Positions 27,207-36,623 of a stretch of 64,000 nt of DNA are shown here, piece after piece. The position numbers and the translations under genes are program-made. Positions within the stretch are counted from its first letter, which is position 1. Each line of letters begins with the position of its first letter. The notes beneath the pieces are model-generated. The model made no database searches. It worked only from the letters and a program-made list of their open reading frames with translations, and was not told the DNA's origin. This DNA comes from an uncultured Aquimarina sp. (GTDB taxonomy: Bacteria; Bacteroidota; Bacteroidia; Flavobacteriales; Flavobacteriaceae): positions 1 through 64,000 of the forward strand of contig CANMLW010000004.1 of the NCBI GenBank assembly GCA_947498705.1, given 5' to 3'.

Positions 27207-29765
27207 TTATTCTTTAATAAATCTTTCGGTAACAGCCAGTCTTTTAGAAGTAAATCTTACAAAATACACCCCCGTTGTAAACTGAGATACATCTATAACA
27301 TTAGATCCTACTTTTGGGCTTATTTTTTTAACAATGGCTCCTGTAGATGAAAATATTTTGATCTCATCATAAGTACCTTCCTTAATATCAATGGTTAACT
27401 CTGAATTTACCGGATTAGGATGCATCGTAATATTTCTTTTTGCGTTTTCGGTAAATGCTTTCAGAGCTCTCGCATTTTCATTTACAGCAGCACCGGCAGC
27501 TCCAAGATTAACCGTATAGTCCTCTACTTCACCATAACTGAAACTTTCACATGAAGTTGGAACTCCGCTATACTTCATGGATACTCTCATTCTAACAGAG
27601 GTTTGAGAAGTACCACTAGGAACAGTAAAAGATCCACTATTAGCTGCGTCTCTAGAAGCTGGTTTAGACCAAACTAATTCTCCCGAATCATCAAAACTCC
27701 CGTTATTATTGTAATCTATCCAAACCGCATAACCTTCGCTATACACAGTACCTACCCAGGTAGGAGTGACAGAAATCGTATAGGTTTGACCTTCGTTTAA
27801 ACCGGTAGAAACAGAAGTAAAATCTGAATATGTTTGACCTGTAGAGGTATTATTAATAGTATTTAACTGCACATTACTAATATATTCTTCACTTGCATTT
27901 CTACCTGCAGAATCACAATAAGTAATATCATTAGTAATTGTGGTGAATGAACTGGTTGCTGCTCCAGAAACATTCCCAGCAGCATCTTGAGCAGTTACAG
28001 AAGCATTATAGGATGTTGCAGGAGAAAGTCCGGTTACATCAAACGTAGTAGTTTGAGACGTCCCCACAACGGTACCATCTATAGAAATAGTATATCCAGT
28101 CACCGCCACATTATCTGTAGATGCTGTCCAACCCAATGTTGCTCCACTAGATGTAATATTGCTTGCAATCAAATTGGTTGGGGTAGTAGGCGCTTCGGTA
28201 TCAGAAGTACCGGCTTCTATTTGAAATTTTCCAACTACACCTTTTCTACCACTCTTCATATACTCGGTGATAAACCAAAATGAAGAATCATCAGAAGGAT
28301 CTACATCTATCTTACTATAGTCACCATAACGATCACCACTAAAATTTCCTGTTCCGTTTGCAATAAGTTCTTCTGCACCTGTCATCGTTCCCAATGGATC
28401 AGTACTCAATCGACTCGTATAGTAAGAGCTGACTCTAACCGCAGTTGGAGTGTTAGGCCCTGACATAGAAGTATACCCCATTCCTATATTTCCGTTTTTA
28501 TCCATCGCCAAACTTGCCATCCAAGCATGTCTTCCATCTGGTGCTGTATACGTACCTTCCTGATATAAAGACCAGGGTTGGTTATCTCCACTCTGTCTAA
28601 ATTCATACCAACGTATTCCTGCTAATTTACCTGCACCGGCATCTGTATCAACCACAAAGTTAAACAGTGCAGAATTATGTGTTGCAAATTTTCTAAACTG
28701 AGCTTGATTCATAATCGTTGCTTGTAATGCATCTATAGCAGAGCCTCCCCCTGGTTGGCTTAAATTAGCGAAAGATCCATTATCAAAAACACTTATAAAG
28801 GGGGTAGTATTGATTTGTAGTGGATTTGAAACTGAAGAGTTTCCAGCGTTATTCCAATCTATATTAGCCGTCCAAACTTTAATATGATCTACAGACACTC
28901 CACTCCAGGCATTGTCCTGTAAATAAACAATTGTTGCACCTCCGGCAGCTGGTAAATTATCATCAGTAACATTTAGAACTTGTGGGCTATGAAAACCACT
29001 TGTAACGATACCAGGAAGCCTAAATCCTACGATCTGTGCAGAAGAATCTCCTGTTAACATAGCATCTCTTTCTAATGCCCAGAGTTTATTATTTCCTCCT
29101 GTATTTTCTGTAATATAATAACCATCACTCCAAACTGATAATTTTTGATAATCACTTACCGCAGGTACATTATATACATACCACCCTGCAGTAAGCGGGT
29201 TAGGACCATCTGAAACCGCTACCTGAGCTCCACTCCCTAGAAAAGAAAGCACCCATCTATCTGCGGCATTATCATAGGACACCGTTAGATCACAACATCC
29301 CCCTGAAGGAAAAATAGCTGGATTGGGGGCTGTTTGCCCTAACAATTGATTCCCAGATTTATCATAAATCATAAATCCTGTGTTATAAACAATCATCACA
29401 TGATTGGGACCAACAGCCATAGAAGGATCTGTAGGTCGAGAATTTGATGAGTAGGTATCAAAAACGAGGCTAGGTGCTGTTCTTTGTACACTTTGCTCCA
29501 TTTCATGCCTATTCATTACAAAGTAATCATTATTGGTCTGAGGATCTTTGCCCGCAACAATTTGGTTTCCTAATGATCTTTTGTCTTTGGCTTCTCTTGA
29601 TGAGTCATCTGGTGCAATAATGTCATTGGGTCTTGATTCTAAAGATGAGACGTATTCTACAGAAGATATTTTTCCATGATAGAAAGCCTTCGTCTCATTT
29701 TCTTGAGAATGCATCATAAAAGATGCTACCATTACCAATGGTAATGCTAATTTTTTTAGTTTCAT
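27207..29765 (-). CDS. T9SS-secreted protein with FN3 and GEVED domains
   Basis: An 852-residue secreted protein. Signal peptide (residues 1-20), a beta-rich head of about 500 residues of the propeller kind (RPTDPSMAVGPNHVMIVYN), a fibronectin type III domain near 525-612, a GEVED domain near 620-755 (VWIDYNNNGSFDDS, GEVEDYTV) and a type A T9SS sorting tail near 775-852 (ITMHPNPVNSELTIDI, ending in ERFIKE). The FN3-GEVED-tail arrangement is the same as in the protein at 87-4199, but the heads differ, so the tail modules are reused. The head resembles no enzyme I can name. Confidence 0.88.
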   Translation of the reverse strand: MKLKKLALPLVMVASFMMHSQENETKAFYHGKISSVEYVSSLESRPNDIIAPDDSSREAKDKRSLGNQIVAGKDPQTNNDYFVMNRHEMEQSVQRTAPSLVFDTYSSNSRPTDPSMAVGPNHVMIVYNTGFMIYDKSGNQLLGQTAPNPAIFPSGGCCDLTVSYDNAADRWVLSFLGSGAQVAVSDGPNPLTAGWYVYNVPAVSDYQKLSVWSDGYYITENTGGNNKLWALERDAMLTGDSSAQIVGFRLPGIVTSGFHSPQVLNVTDDNLPAAGGATIVYLQDNAWSGVSVDHIKVWTANIDWNNAGNSSVSNPLQINTTPFISVFDNGSFANLSQPGGGSAIDALQATIMNQAQFRKFATHNSALFNFVVDTDAGAGKLAGIRWYEFRQSGDNQPWSLYQEGTYTAPDGRHAWMASLAMDKNGNIGMGYTSMSGPNTPTAVRVSSYYTSRLSTDPLGTMTGAEELIANGTGNFSGDRYGDYSKIDVDPSDDSSFWFITEYMKSGRKGVVGKFQIEAGTSDTEAPTTPTNLIASNITSSGATLGWTASTDNVAVTGYTISIDGTVVGTSQTTTFDVTGLSPATSYNASVTAQDAAGNVSGAATSSFTTITNDITYCDSAGRNASEEYISNVQLNTINNTSTGQTYSDFTSVSTGLNEGQTYTISVTPTWVGTVYSEGYAVWIDYNNNGSFDDSGELVWSKPASRDAANSGSFTVPSGTSQTSVRMRVSMKYSGVPTSCESFSYGEVEDYTVNLGAAGAAVNENARALKAFTENAKRNITMHPNPVNSELTIDIKEGTYDEIKIFSSTGAIVKKISPKVGSNVIDVSQFTTGVYFVRFTSKRLAVTERFIKE

Positions 29766-30546
29766 GTTGAGTTTGTTTAAAGTTATAAATCGTTCAAAAC
29801 TAAATAAATAAGATCAAAAAAGCAGTATATAAAACCTCATTTTAGTATGTGGAAAGACCACATATTTTATACGCACTTTTTTTCGTTTTTTCTCATGAAT
29901 TTTAACATATAGAAACAAGCTCTAGTGACCAAACTATTTTGATGTATACTAATTTTCCTTCACCGTGATAAGCGTATATATTTGTAGTTTTTTTCTAAAA
30001 AAAAATTAAATCCCGAAAAAATTGACATCACAAACTCGTAATTCAACTATCGATATTTTTTGATGGTTCCTTCGCTAAAAATTCGTCTATTAGTAACCTT
30101 TATGCAGCATATTTTGATAAAGTTATTTTTTGATTATTTTATTGATATGTAATGAGAAGTTATTGACAAAAATCGATTGAAGAATAGTCTTTTTTTACAA
30201 CTCAAATCGACAACTCTACACCGGACATACATTCTTCAAAATCAACACTTAATGAGACAAAAAACATTTTAACAGTTTTGTTCGTAATTGTTAAATTTTA
30301 GGCCTCTAACATAAAATTATTGAAACTACTTTCTATTTTTTTTATCTCCAATAAAACTAAAAACAACTAAAATTAAGATGATAAGTCTCTTTTGAAGTTA
30401 AAAATTAGGTCATTTTATATTTTTCTGTGACAAAAATGAAACCTTTTTTATCTAAAACAGATGCTGTTAATATATTCAGGTTCGAAAAAAACTACTATTT
30501 TTTCGATTATGTGTGTTAGCGTTATGATTCACTTATTACTTTTCAC
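29766..30546. other. Gene-free 0.8-kb gap
   Basis: No protein gene is supported. On the minus strand TAGTTTTG (29802-29795) could be the -10-like box of the T9SS gene that starts at 29765, but no -33 element has the right spacing. The perfect hairpin TATGTGG-5-CCACATA sits at 29846-29864 further upstream and might be an operator. The remainder is AT-rich and structureless to my eye. Confidence 0.45.
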
Positions 30547-30582
30547 AAAAAAAACCTCATAACGTTCATTATGAGGTTTTTT
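30547..30582 (-). terminator. prfA terminator
   Basis: A 14-bp perfect stem (30549-30562 with 30569-30582) around a 6-base loop, with a T-run on both strands; it lies 18 bases past the prfA stop codon. Confidence 0.9.
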
Positions 30583-30599
30583 AATTCTTTAATCTTGAC

Positions 30600-31676
30600 T
30601 TATAATATCTCGTTAGATTCTTTCAGTTTTTCGGTATTTTCTACCAATTGAAGTTCATCTATAATTTTTTGAATGTCCCCATTAATAATATTTCCCAAAT
30701 CATACAGAGTCAATCCTATTCGGTGATCTGTAACACGTCCTTGGGGATAATTATAGGTTCTAATCTTAGCAGAGCGGTCTCCAGAAGACACCATACTTTT
30801 TCTTTTTTCTGAATCTGCCGCTTGTTTTTTGGCTAATTCTAACTCATACAACCTGGATCTCAACACCTTAAGCGCTTTTTCCAGATTTTTATGAGATGAT
30901 TTTTGATCTTGACAACTTACGATCATTCCAGTAGGTTCATGATGTAGTTTGATTGCAGAATAGGTAGTATTTACCGATTGCCCTCCTGGTCCTGTAGAAG
31001 TCGTTCTTTCTATTCGAACCTCTTGCATATCCAATTCTACATCAAATTCTTCTGCTTCAGGAAGCACCATTACTGTTGCTGCACTGGTATGAACACGTCC
31101 CTGAGTTTCTGTTTGAGGAACACGTTGTACACGATGTACACCCGCCTCAAATTTCATGGTACCATAGGCATCTTCACCATTTACTTCAAAAATGATTTCT
31201 TTATACCCACCACTTGTACCTTCATTAAGATCTACAACACTTGTAGACCAACCTTTTCCTTCGCAATATTTGGTATACATTCTAAATAAATCGCCAGCAA
31301 AAATACTCGCTTCATCTCCTCCTGTTCCTGCACGAATCTCTACGACACAATTTTTAGCATCTTCGGGATCTTTAGGAACCAACATAAATCGTATTTTCTC
31401 TTCAAGTCCAGGTAGCTCTTCTTTGGCCTCTTCTAATTGCATTTTTGCCATATCGACCATTTCTGCATCGCTGCCATCTGCTATTATTTCTTCGGCTTCC
31501 TTAAGATTGTCTGTAAGCTCGATATAACGATCTCGCTCATCCATAATCGCTTTAAGATCCTTATACTCTTTATTAAGTTTTATGTACCTTTTTTGATCAG
31601 CAATGATATCAGGCTGAATGATCAAATCACTCACCTCATCAAATCGTTGCTTAACAATATTTAATTTATCAATCAT
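30600..31676 (-). CDS. prfA: Peptide chain release factor 1
   Basis: A 358-residue release factor reading stop codons UAA and UAG. The catalytic GGQ is at residues 231-233 ([17 protein letters not shown]), with the N-terminal helical domain and a C-terminal tail of normal length for RF1. The [19 protein letters not shown] opening fits flavobacterial RF1. No frameshift is needed, as is usual for RF1. It has its own -10-like box upstream and a terminator downstream, although only 97 bases separate it from the SprB-repeat gene. Confidence 0.97.
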   Translation of the reverse strand: MIDKLNIVKQRFDEVSDLIIQPDIIADQKRYIKLNKEYKDLKAIMDERDRYIELTDNLKEAEEIIADGSDAEMVDMAKMQLEEAKEELPGLEEKIRFMLVPKDPEDAKNCVVEIRAGTGGDEASIFAGDLFRMYTKYCEGKGWSTSVVDLNEGTSGGYKEIIFEVNGEDAYGTMKFEAGVHRVQRVPQTETQGRVHTSAATVMVLPEAEEFDVELDMQEVRIERTTSTGPGGQSVNTTYSAIKLHHEPTGMIVSCQDQKSSHKNLEKALKVLRSRLYELELAKKQAADSEKRKSMVSSGDRSAKIRTYNYPQGRVTDHRIGLTLYDLGNIINGDIQKIIDELQLVENTEKLKESNEIL

Positions 31677-31704
31677 AATGTATCCTTACAGTCTGTAAAA
31701 TTTA

Positions 31705-31712
31705 CAAAAGTA
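31705..31712 (-). promoter_or_regulatory. Possible prfA promoter box
   Basis: TACTTTTG on the minus strand, 29 bases ahead of the prfA start. No -33 TTG is found at the usual distance (TTTG lies 12 bases away), so the call is weak. It would let prfA be transcribed apart from the large genes upstream. Confidence 0.35.
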
Positions 31713-31773
31713 AGCTTTTTTGTCCAAAACACATATTGTAAAACTAAATAGCTCTCTAAAGAATATTATTTTT

Positions 31774-34700
31774 CTATTCAATTATAATTTTTCGCACATA
31801 ACTTTTGCCTGGTATTTCCAGCATCAAAAAATAGATTCCAGAAGGTAATTCTCCTTGTAGGTTAAAAGGAATGGAGTATTCTGAGTTTCCTGTTCCTTGA
31901 AATCTTTTTAGAACTTTATTATTAGTAACACTAAATAGTTTTATATCTATTGGCATTGCCACATCAAATACAAGGCTTATTGTAAAGTTTCCAGAGGTTG
32001 GATTAGGGTATAACAAGTATTCCTTAACTTCTTCTGAAAATTGTTCATTTTCATTAAAAGAACGTTCTCTTATGACTATTTTTTTAAATGTATATTCTTC
32101 ACAGTCTCCTATGTGTGTACGCAAACCTATTTCATATTCTCCCGTTTTTTCAAACTTTATCTCGGCATGTTTTTGTGAGTTTTCTACGATAACTGCCTCC
32201 TCTGGTAGCATCCATTCTAAACGATCAGGTATTGGATTGCTAAGATCCACCATTACAAAACTTTCATTTACATATAGATCACTTGAAACTGCAAAATCAG
32301 AAACAATACTATCATCTACAGTAAAAACTTGTATAGATTTACTACTTACACAACCTTTTTCATCGGTTACAAAAACGGTATAGATACCACTCTCTGACAG
32401 TTCAACTTGCGCAGTGGAGGCATCAAATCCGTTATCTGATTGCCATAGATAAGTAGCAATGGTATTCGCTACAGTAGCATCTATGGTATATGTTTGACCC
32501 CAGCACAATGTTTTATCATCCCCCAGGTCAATATCCAAAGGATCTGGATCATTAAGAACATAGGTTCTTTCAAGAATACGGTTTCCAAACCCTTCGATAG
32601 TTACAGAATAAGTCCCTTTACACAAATTGGTAATTGTATTGGTTGTCTCACCGGTACTCCATAGGTAGGTATAACTGCCTAAATAATCTACTTCAACAGT
32701 AATGCTTCCGTTACAATCGCCAATACAAACCGGATGTACCAGAGTAGGAATTATAATATCGGGCTCTGCAATGGTATAGGTTTGTTCAATACGACATCCT
32801 TCTGCATCTATGATCACCACTTTATATTCATCTGCTCGAAGTTCTGTAATAGCTGCAGTATTTCCGATAACATTATTGTCTGCTGTTCGTGTCCATGTGA
32901 TGATATATGGGGTAGCTCCTCCTGTTATATTTACAGATAATGCTCCATCGTTACCATCAAAAATTGTTACATCATATACACCTACACTAGCAATTTGTAA
33001 ATCTTCATAAAGATGTTTTACTTCTATATCTTTCTTTACCAGACATGCATTGGCATCTCTGACTTCTACTTTGTAAATCGCCGCCAATAAATTGGTTCGT
33101 TCTTTGGTAGTTTCTCCATTCTCCCAGGCAATTGTATATGGTGGTATTCCTCCAGAAATTGTTAAATCAATAGCTCCCGAAGCATCTCCATAACATATAA
33201 TGTTGGTGGTAAGGACTTCTACAACCAAATCGTCGGGCTGAGATACTAGAAACAAATCTGACGAAGTCTGGGCCCCGTTTACATCTTCTATATCTACCCT
33301 AAAGGTTCCTGCATCTGCTCCCATAAATAATGAAGAATTATCGGGTAATGTTTCAAAATTTCCAAGAGTAGTTTCTTTTAACCAGATATACGTATAAGGT
33401 GCTACCCCTCCTGTGACAGTTGCCAATAACCTGGCATTATCATCGCCAAAACATTTAAGATCACTATCAAAAGTCTCATATCCCATAGTTACTTCTAATC
33501 TATCGGGTTGCGTAATCGTATAGGTATGGGTAATCGTACACCCTTGATTATCTGTAGCATTTTCAAAATTGACATCTTTAATTACCACCGTATACTCACC
33601 TATATACAAATCTTTGATATCTTTTATAGCCGCTGCAAACCCATTTGGGCCAGTCCAACTATAGGTAAAACCGCCATTACCACCTTTTACATTCAGTATG
33701 ATTTCTCCTGTATTTTCTCCAAAAATACCTACATCTGTTATCGTAGGTGTAACCTCAATAGGATCTGGCGTATATACCAAATGATCTCCTTGTTGAGTAC
33801 AGTCATTAGCATCTTTTACCTTTATAGTATACGTATTTCCACTTAGCCCTGTAAAACTGTTTGACAATCGATAGTTGACTCCGTTATCGATAGAATATTG
33901 TAAAGTTCCTGTACCTCCTTTTGCATTAATGGTTAAAGTACCGTCATTTCCTTGATAGCAAGATACGGGAGTGGTGACTACTTCATATTCTAGTAATTCG
34001 GGTTCGGTAATAATATGTAATGGAGACGTCACCAATGTTCCGGCTCCGTTATTATCAATAACACTAACAATATAGTTTCCTTCTGGTAGTCCTCGAATTG
34101 TTTTTTCTGTTCCCAATACGGTCGTTAAATCATTTTCGTTATACCAGGCATAAGTATATTGTTTATCTCCTCCTACCGGATTTGCAGTTAGTCCTTCCAA
34201 CTGACCATGACATAGCAACTCTTCACCTGGGGTAATAGTAATTGTTACCGATAATTCTTCAACGATATATTCTTTGATGATTGTGCAATTATTAGCATCT
34301 GTTACCTCGACAGTATAGTTTCCATCAGCAATATTTGTAATAGTAGGTAAAGTTGACCCCGTATTCCATAGGTAAGTATAAGGAGGCACTCCTCCTATTG
34401 CTTCTACAACAATACTTCCGTCTGCATTACCCGCAGTGGGACTTATTAAACGTATGGTAGTAATACCTACTTCTTCTATTGGCTCGGTAATGTTAATTTC
34501 TCCATTAGAAATAGAGATATCTGCGAAACAATCAGATGAATTTTCTTGAATATTGGCTTCTTTAACCACTAATACATAGGTTCCTGCTTCAAGATTCGTT
34601 GGGTTTTGAGCAGCGCTATATAAGGTAATCCCGTCTTTATACCATTCTGTTATATATGATCCCGATCCACCTGTTATGTTTACCGTTGCTGTTCCTGTTG

Positions 34701-36618
34701 CTTCTCCTTTGCAAGCTATATGAGAGGTATTGGTAATTGTAAACGCTATAGGGTCTGGTTTTATTAATTGTTTCACTTCTGATACTATGATGTTGGTCTT
34801 ACTTCGAGATGAAATGTTTTCTGTAAGACGTATTTTATAGTTTCCTTCTGAAAGTTGTTTTTCACTAAAAACGAAATCTTTTAATGTTTGTTTTTTCAAA
34901 CTACTTCCAACTACACTATACACTCCTAAACTGTTTTCTTTTAAAAGTTCAAATGTGTATTCGGCATTCCCTCCTATTTCCTCAAACCCTCCTGTTGCTG
35001 TAGCAGTAATAATTCCGTTGGTTCTATCACTACAATCAATAGAGGTAACTAATATGGTATTAAAAGCTAAAACAGGAGGTACTTTTATCTCTATATCTTC
35101 CATTTTAGACTTACATCCATTCTTATCGGTTACAGTAAGTGTATATTTTCCTGGAAAAAGAGATTCTATATCTTTATTAGAATTAGTATAGGTTCCGGAT
35201 AGATCGGTCCATTCATATGTATAAGGATCAGTATCTCCTTTAACAGTAACTCGAATAGCCCCATTATTTGCTCCATTATAGGTAATATGACCAACAGTTT
35301 TTTCAATGATTATTGGATCTGGTCCAATATCAACAACTACATCAATCGCTGTCGATAAACACCCCTTATAATCTCTTACATTTACTGTATATGGTTTTGC
35401 ATTTTTGGGGTTATCAGCACTCGTTTTTGGAGGTCTAGGTATTGTAATACTCTTTCCAGAAAACTCTACCCAGTTCCCGTCATCTATCTTATAACTATAT
35501 AGACCACTATCATTTCCTCCTTTAACGTCACTAATAACTATACTACCATTACCTGAAGGACATAGAGGATCAGATTTAGTTACAGTATAAGTAATCTCAG
35601 AAGGAGACGTTATTTCAAGGTCATTATCTTTAGAAATACCTCCCGACATATTTAATTGATACCGAAATCTATATTTTCCCGGAGCTAGATTATTAGGCCA
35701 ATCAAAGATATATTTACCATCTATTAACTTGATCTGATTACTTGTACCAACCACTTGAGGTAAAATTTCAGGTCCCTCAGAATCATTACTTTCTAATATG
35801 TACAAATTAAAATTAAGTCGATCATTGGCCCCAATACCTCGATCAAACTCAACCTTAAAACCACCATCAGTTATAGTATAACATGATGTTTGTCTAGGTT
35901 CAACTTTATTTACAATAGGGGCACAGGGCGAATATACCACCGAATAAGAATCTGAAAATGCTCTTCCACTAATTCCTAATCTAAACCATATTTTTTTATC
36001 AAAAAAATCTTCATGATTAGCACCTAATATTTGTTCTATAGTAGCGTCTGCCTGAGTTGGGTCATCGAAAGACATCGGAAAATTATTCCATTTACTTCCA
36101 TCAGTAGAATATTGCCAATTATATGCTTCAGTCGGGAAATTTCGAGGATTTGCATACATTATTAATTGCTCGCTTGCACAAACAACTCCTTGATTACTAA
36201 TACTACCAGGTGTTAAAGACAAATTAGGAATAAAATAAGATACCGTTACTCCTCCATTACATGATTTGTCCCCTAATCTTTCTCCTAAGATAAGCTGAGA
36301 AGCCGTTTTGGTATCTGTACTGGTATAATTGCAACCAGCAGGGTCATCTACAGAAGCGATACATCTTTCATAATGATATAACTCAAAAGAACTATAGTTG
36401 GGTATTGCAGTATATGTAACCGTTTTGGAAGTCGCATTATACGTATTCCCTACCTGATAGGTGTCGATTGATTTATTATCACCTTTAAAATTCCATTCAA
36501 ACACTCCTCTATGACATCGATCTGACGAACCATGATAATAATATAATTCTGCTGTATATGTTTGAGAACTAACATACGTAGATATCAATACAATTATTCC
36601 TAGTATAATTTTTTTCAT
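31774..36618 (-). CDS. SprB-repeat surface adhesin with T9SS sorting tail
   Basis: About 1614 residues from the ATG at 36618 (a TTG three codons earlier is less likely). Signal peptide MKKIILGIIVLISTYVSSQ, a cysteine-containing head of about 330 residues, then about twelve SprB-type repeats of 70-110 residues, each with a variant of NGxGGxxPYTYxW (for example ISGGIPPYTIAWENGETT) and most ending in VxDANGC. A type A T9SS sorting tail closes the protein (YLLYPNPTSGNFTISL to KIIIE). SprB itself is the mobile adhesin of flavobacterial gliding; this protein is far shorter and may serve as an attachment fibre. It is last in a same-strand run that begins with the outer-membrane protein at 51.7 kb, 5 bases after the FN3 gene. 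Confidence 0.85.
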   Translation of the reverse strand: MKKIILGIIVLISTYVSSQTYTAELYYYHGSSDRCHRGVFEWNFKGDNKSIDTYQVGNTYNATSKTVTYTAIPNYSSFELYHYERCIASVDDPAGCNYTSTDTKTASQLILGERLGDKSCNGGVTVSYFIPNLSLTPGSISNQGVVCASEQLIMYANPRNFPTEAYNWQYSTDGSKWNNFPMSFDDPTQADATIEQILGANHEDFFDKKIWFRLGISGRAFSDSYSVVYSPCAPIVNKVEPRQTSCYTITDGGFKVEFDRGIGANDRLNFNLYILESNDSEGPEILPQVVGTSNQIKLIDGKYIFDWPNNLAPGKYRFRYQLNMSGGISKDNDLEITSPSEITYTVTKSDPLCPSGNGSIVISDVKGGNDSGLYSYKIDDGNWVEFSGKSITIPRPPKTSADNPKNAKPYTVNVRDYKGCLSTAIDVVVDIGPDPIIIEKTVGHITYNGANNGAIRVTVKGDTDPYTYEWTDLSGTYTNSNKDIESLFPGKYTLTVTDKNGCKSKMEDIEIKVPPVLAFNTILVTSIDCSDRTNGIITATATGGFEEIGGNAEYTFELLKENSLGVYSVVGSSLKKQTLKDFVFSEKQLSEGNYKIRLTENISSRSKTNIIVSEVKQLIKPDPIAFTITNTSHIACKGEATGTATVNITGGSGSYITEWYKDGITLYSAAQNPTNLEAGTYVLVVKEANIQENSSDCFADISISNGEINITEPIEEVGITTIRLISPTAGNADGSIVVEAIGGVPPYTYLWNTGSTLPTITNIADGNYTVEVTDANNCTIIKEYIVEELSVTITITPGEELLCHGQLEGLTANPVGGDKQYTYAWYNENDLTTVLGTEKTIRGLPEGNYIVSVIDNNGAGTLVTSPLHIITEPELLEYEVVTTPVSCYQGNDGTLTINAKGGTGTLQYSIDNGVNYRLSNSFTGLSGNTYTIKVKDANDCTQQGDHLVYTPDPIEVTPTITDVGIFGENTGEIILNVKGGNGGFTYSWTGPNGFAAAIKDIKDLYIGEYTVVIKDVNFENATDNQGCTITHTYTITQPDRLEVTMGYETFDSDLKCFGDDNARLLATVTGGVAPYTYIWLKETTLGNFETLPDNSSLFMGADAGTFRVDIEDVNGAQTSSDLFLVSQPDDLVVEVLTTNIICYGDASGAIDLTISGGIPPYTIAWENGETTKERTNLLAAIYKVEVRDANACLVKKDIEVKHLYEDLQIASVGVYDVTIFDGNDGALSVNITGGATPYIITWTRTADNNVIGNTAAITELRADEYKVVIIDAEGCRIEQTYTIAEPDIIIPTLVHPVCIGDCNGSITVEVDYLGSYTYLWSTGETTNTITNLCKGTYSVTIEGFGNRILERTYVLNDPDPLDIDLGDDKTLCWGQTYTIDATVANTIATYLWQSDNGFDASTAQVELSESGIYTVFVTDEKGCVSSKSIQVFTVDDSIVSDFAVSSDLYVNESFVMVDLSNPIPDRLEWMLPEEAVIVENSQKHAEIKFEKTGEYEIGLRTHIGDCEEYTFKKIVIRERSFNENEQFSEEVKEYLLYPNPTSGNFTISLVFDVAMPIDIKLFSVTNNKVLKRFQGTGNSEYSIPFNLQGELPSGIYFLMLEIPGKSYVRKIIIE

Positions 36619-36623
36619 AATAA

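Noticed and set aside
29977-29984. TATATTTG promoter-like box on the plus strand
   Set aside because: No TTG element at the right distance and no gene or terminator downstream.
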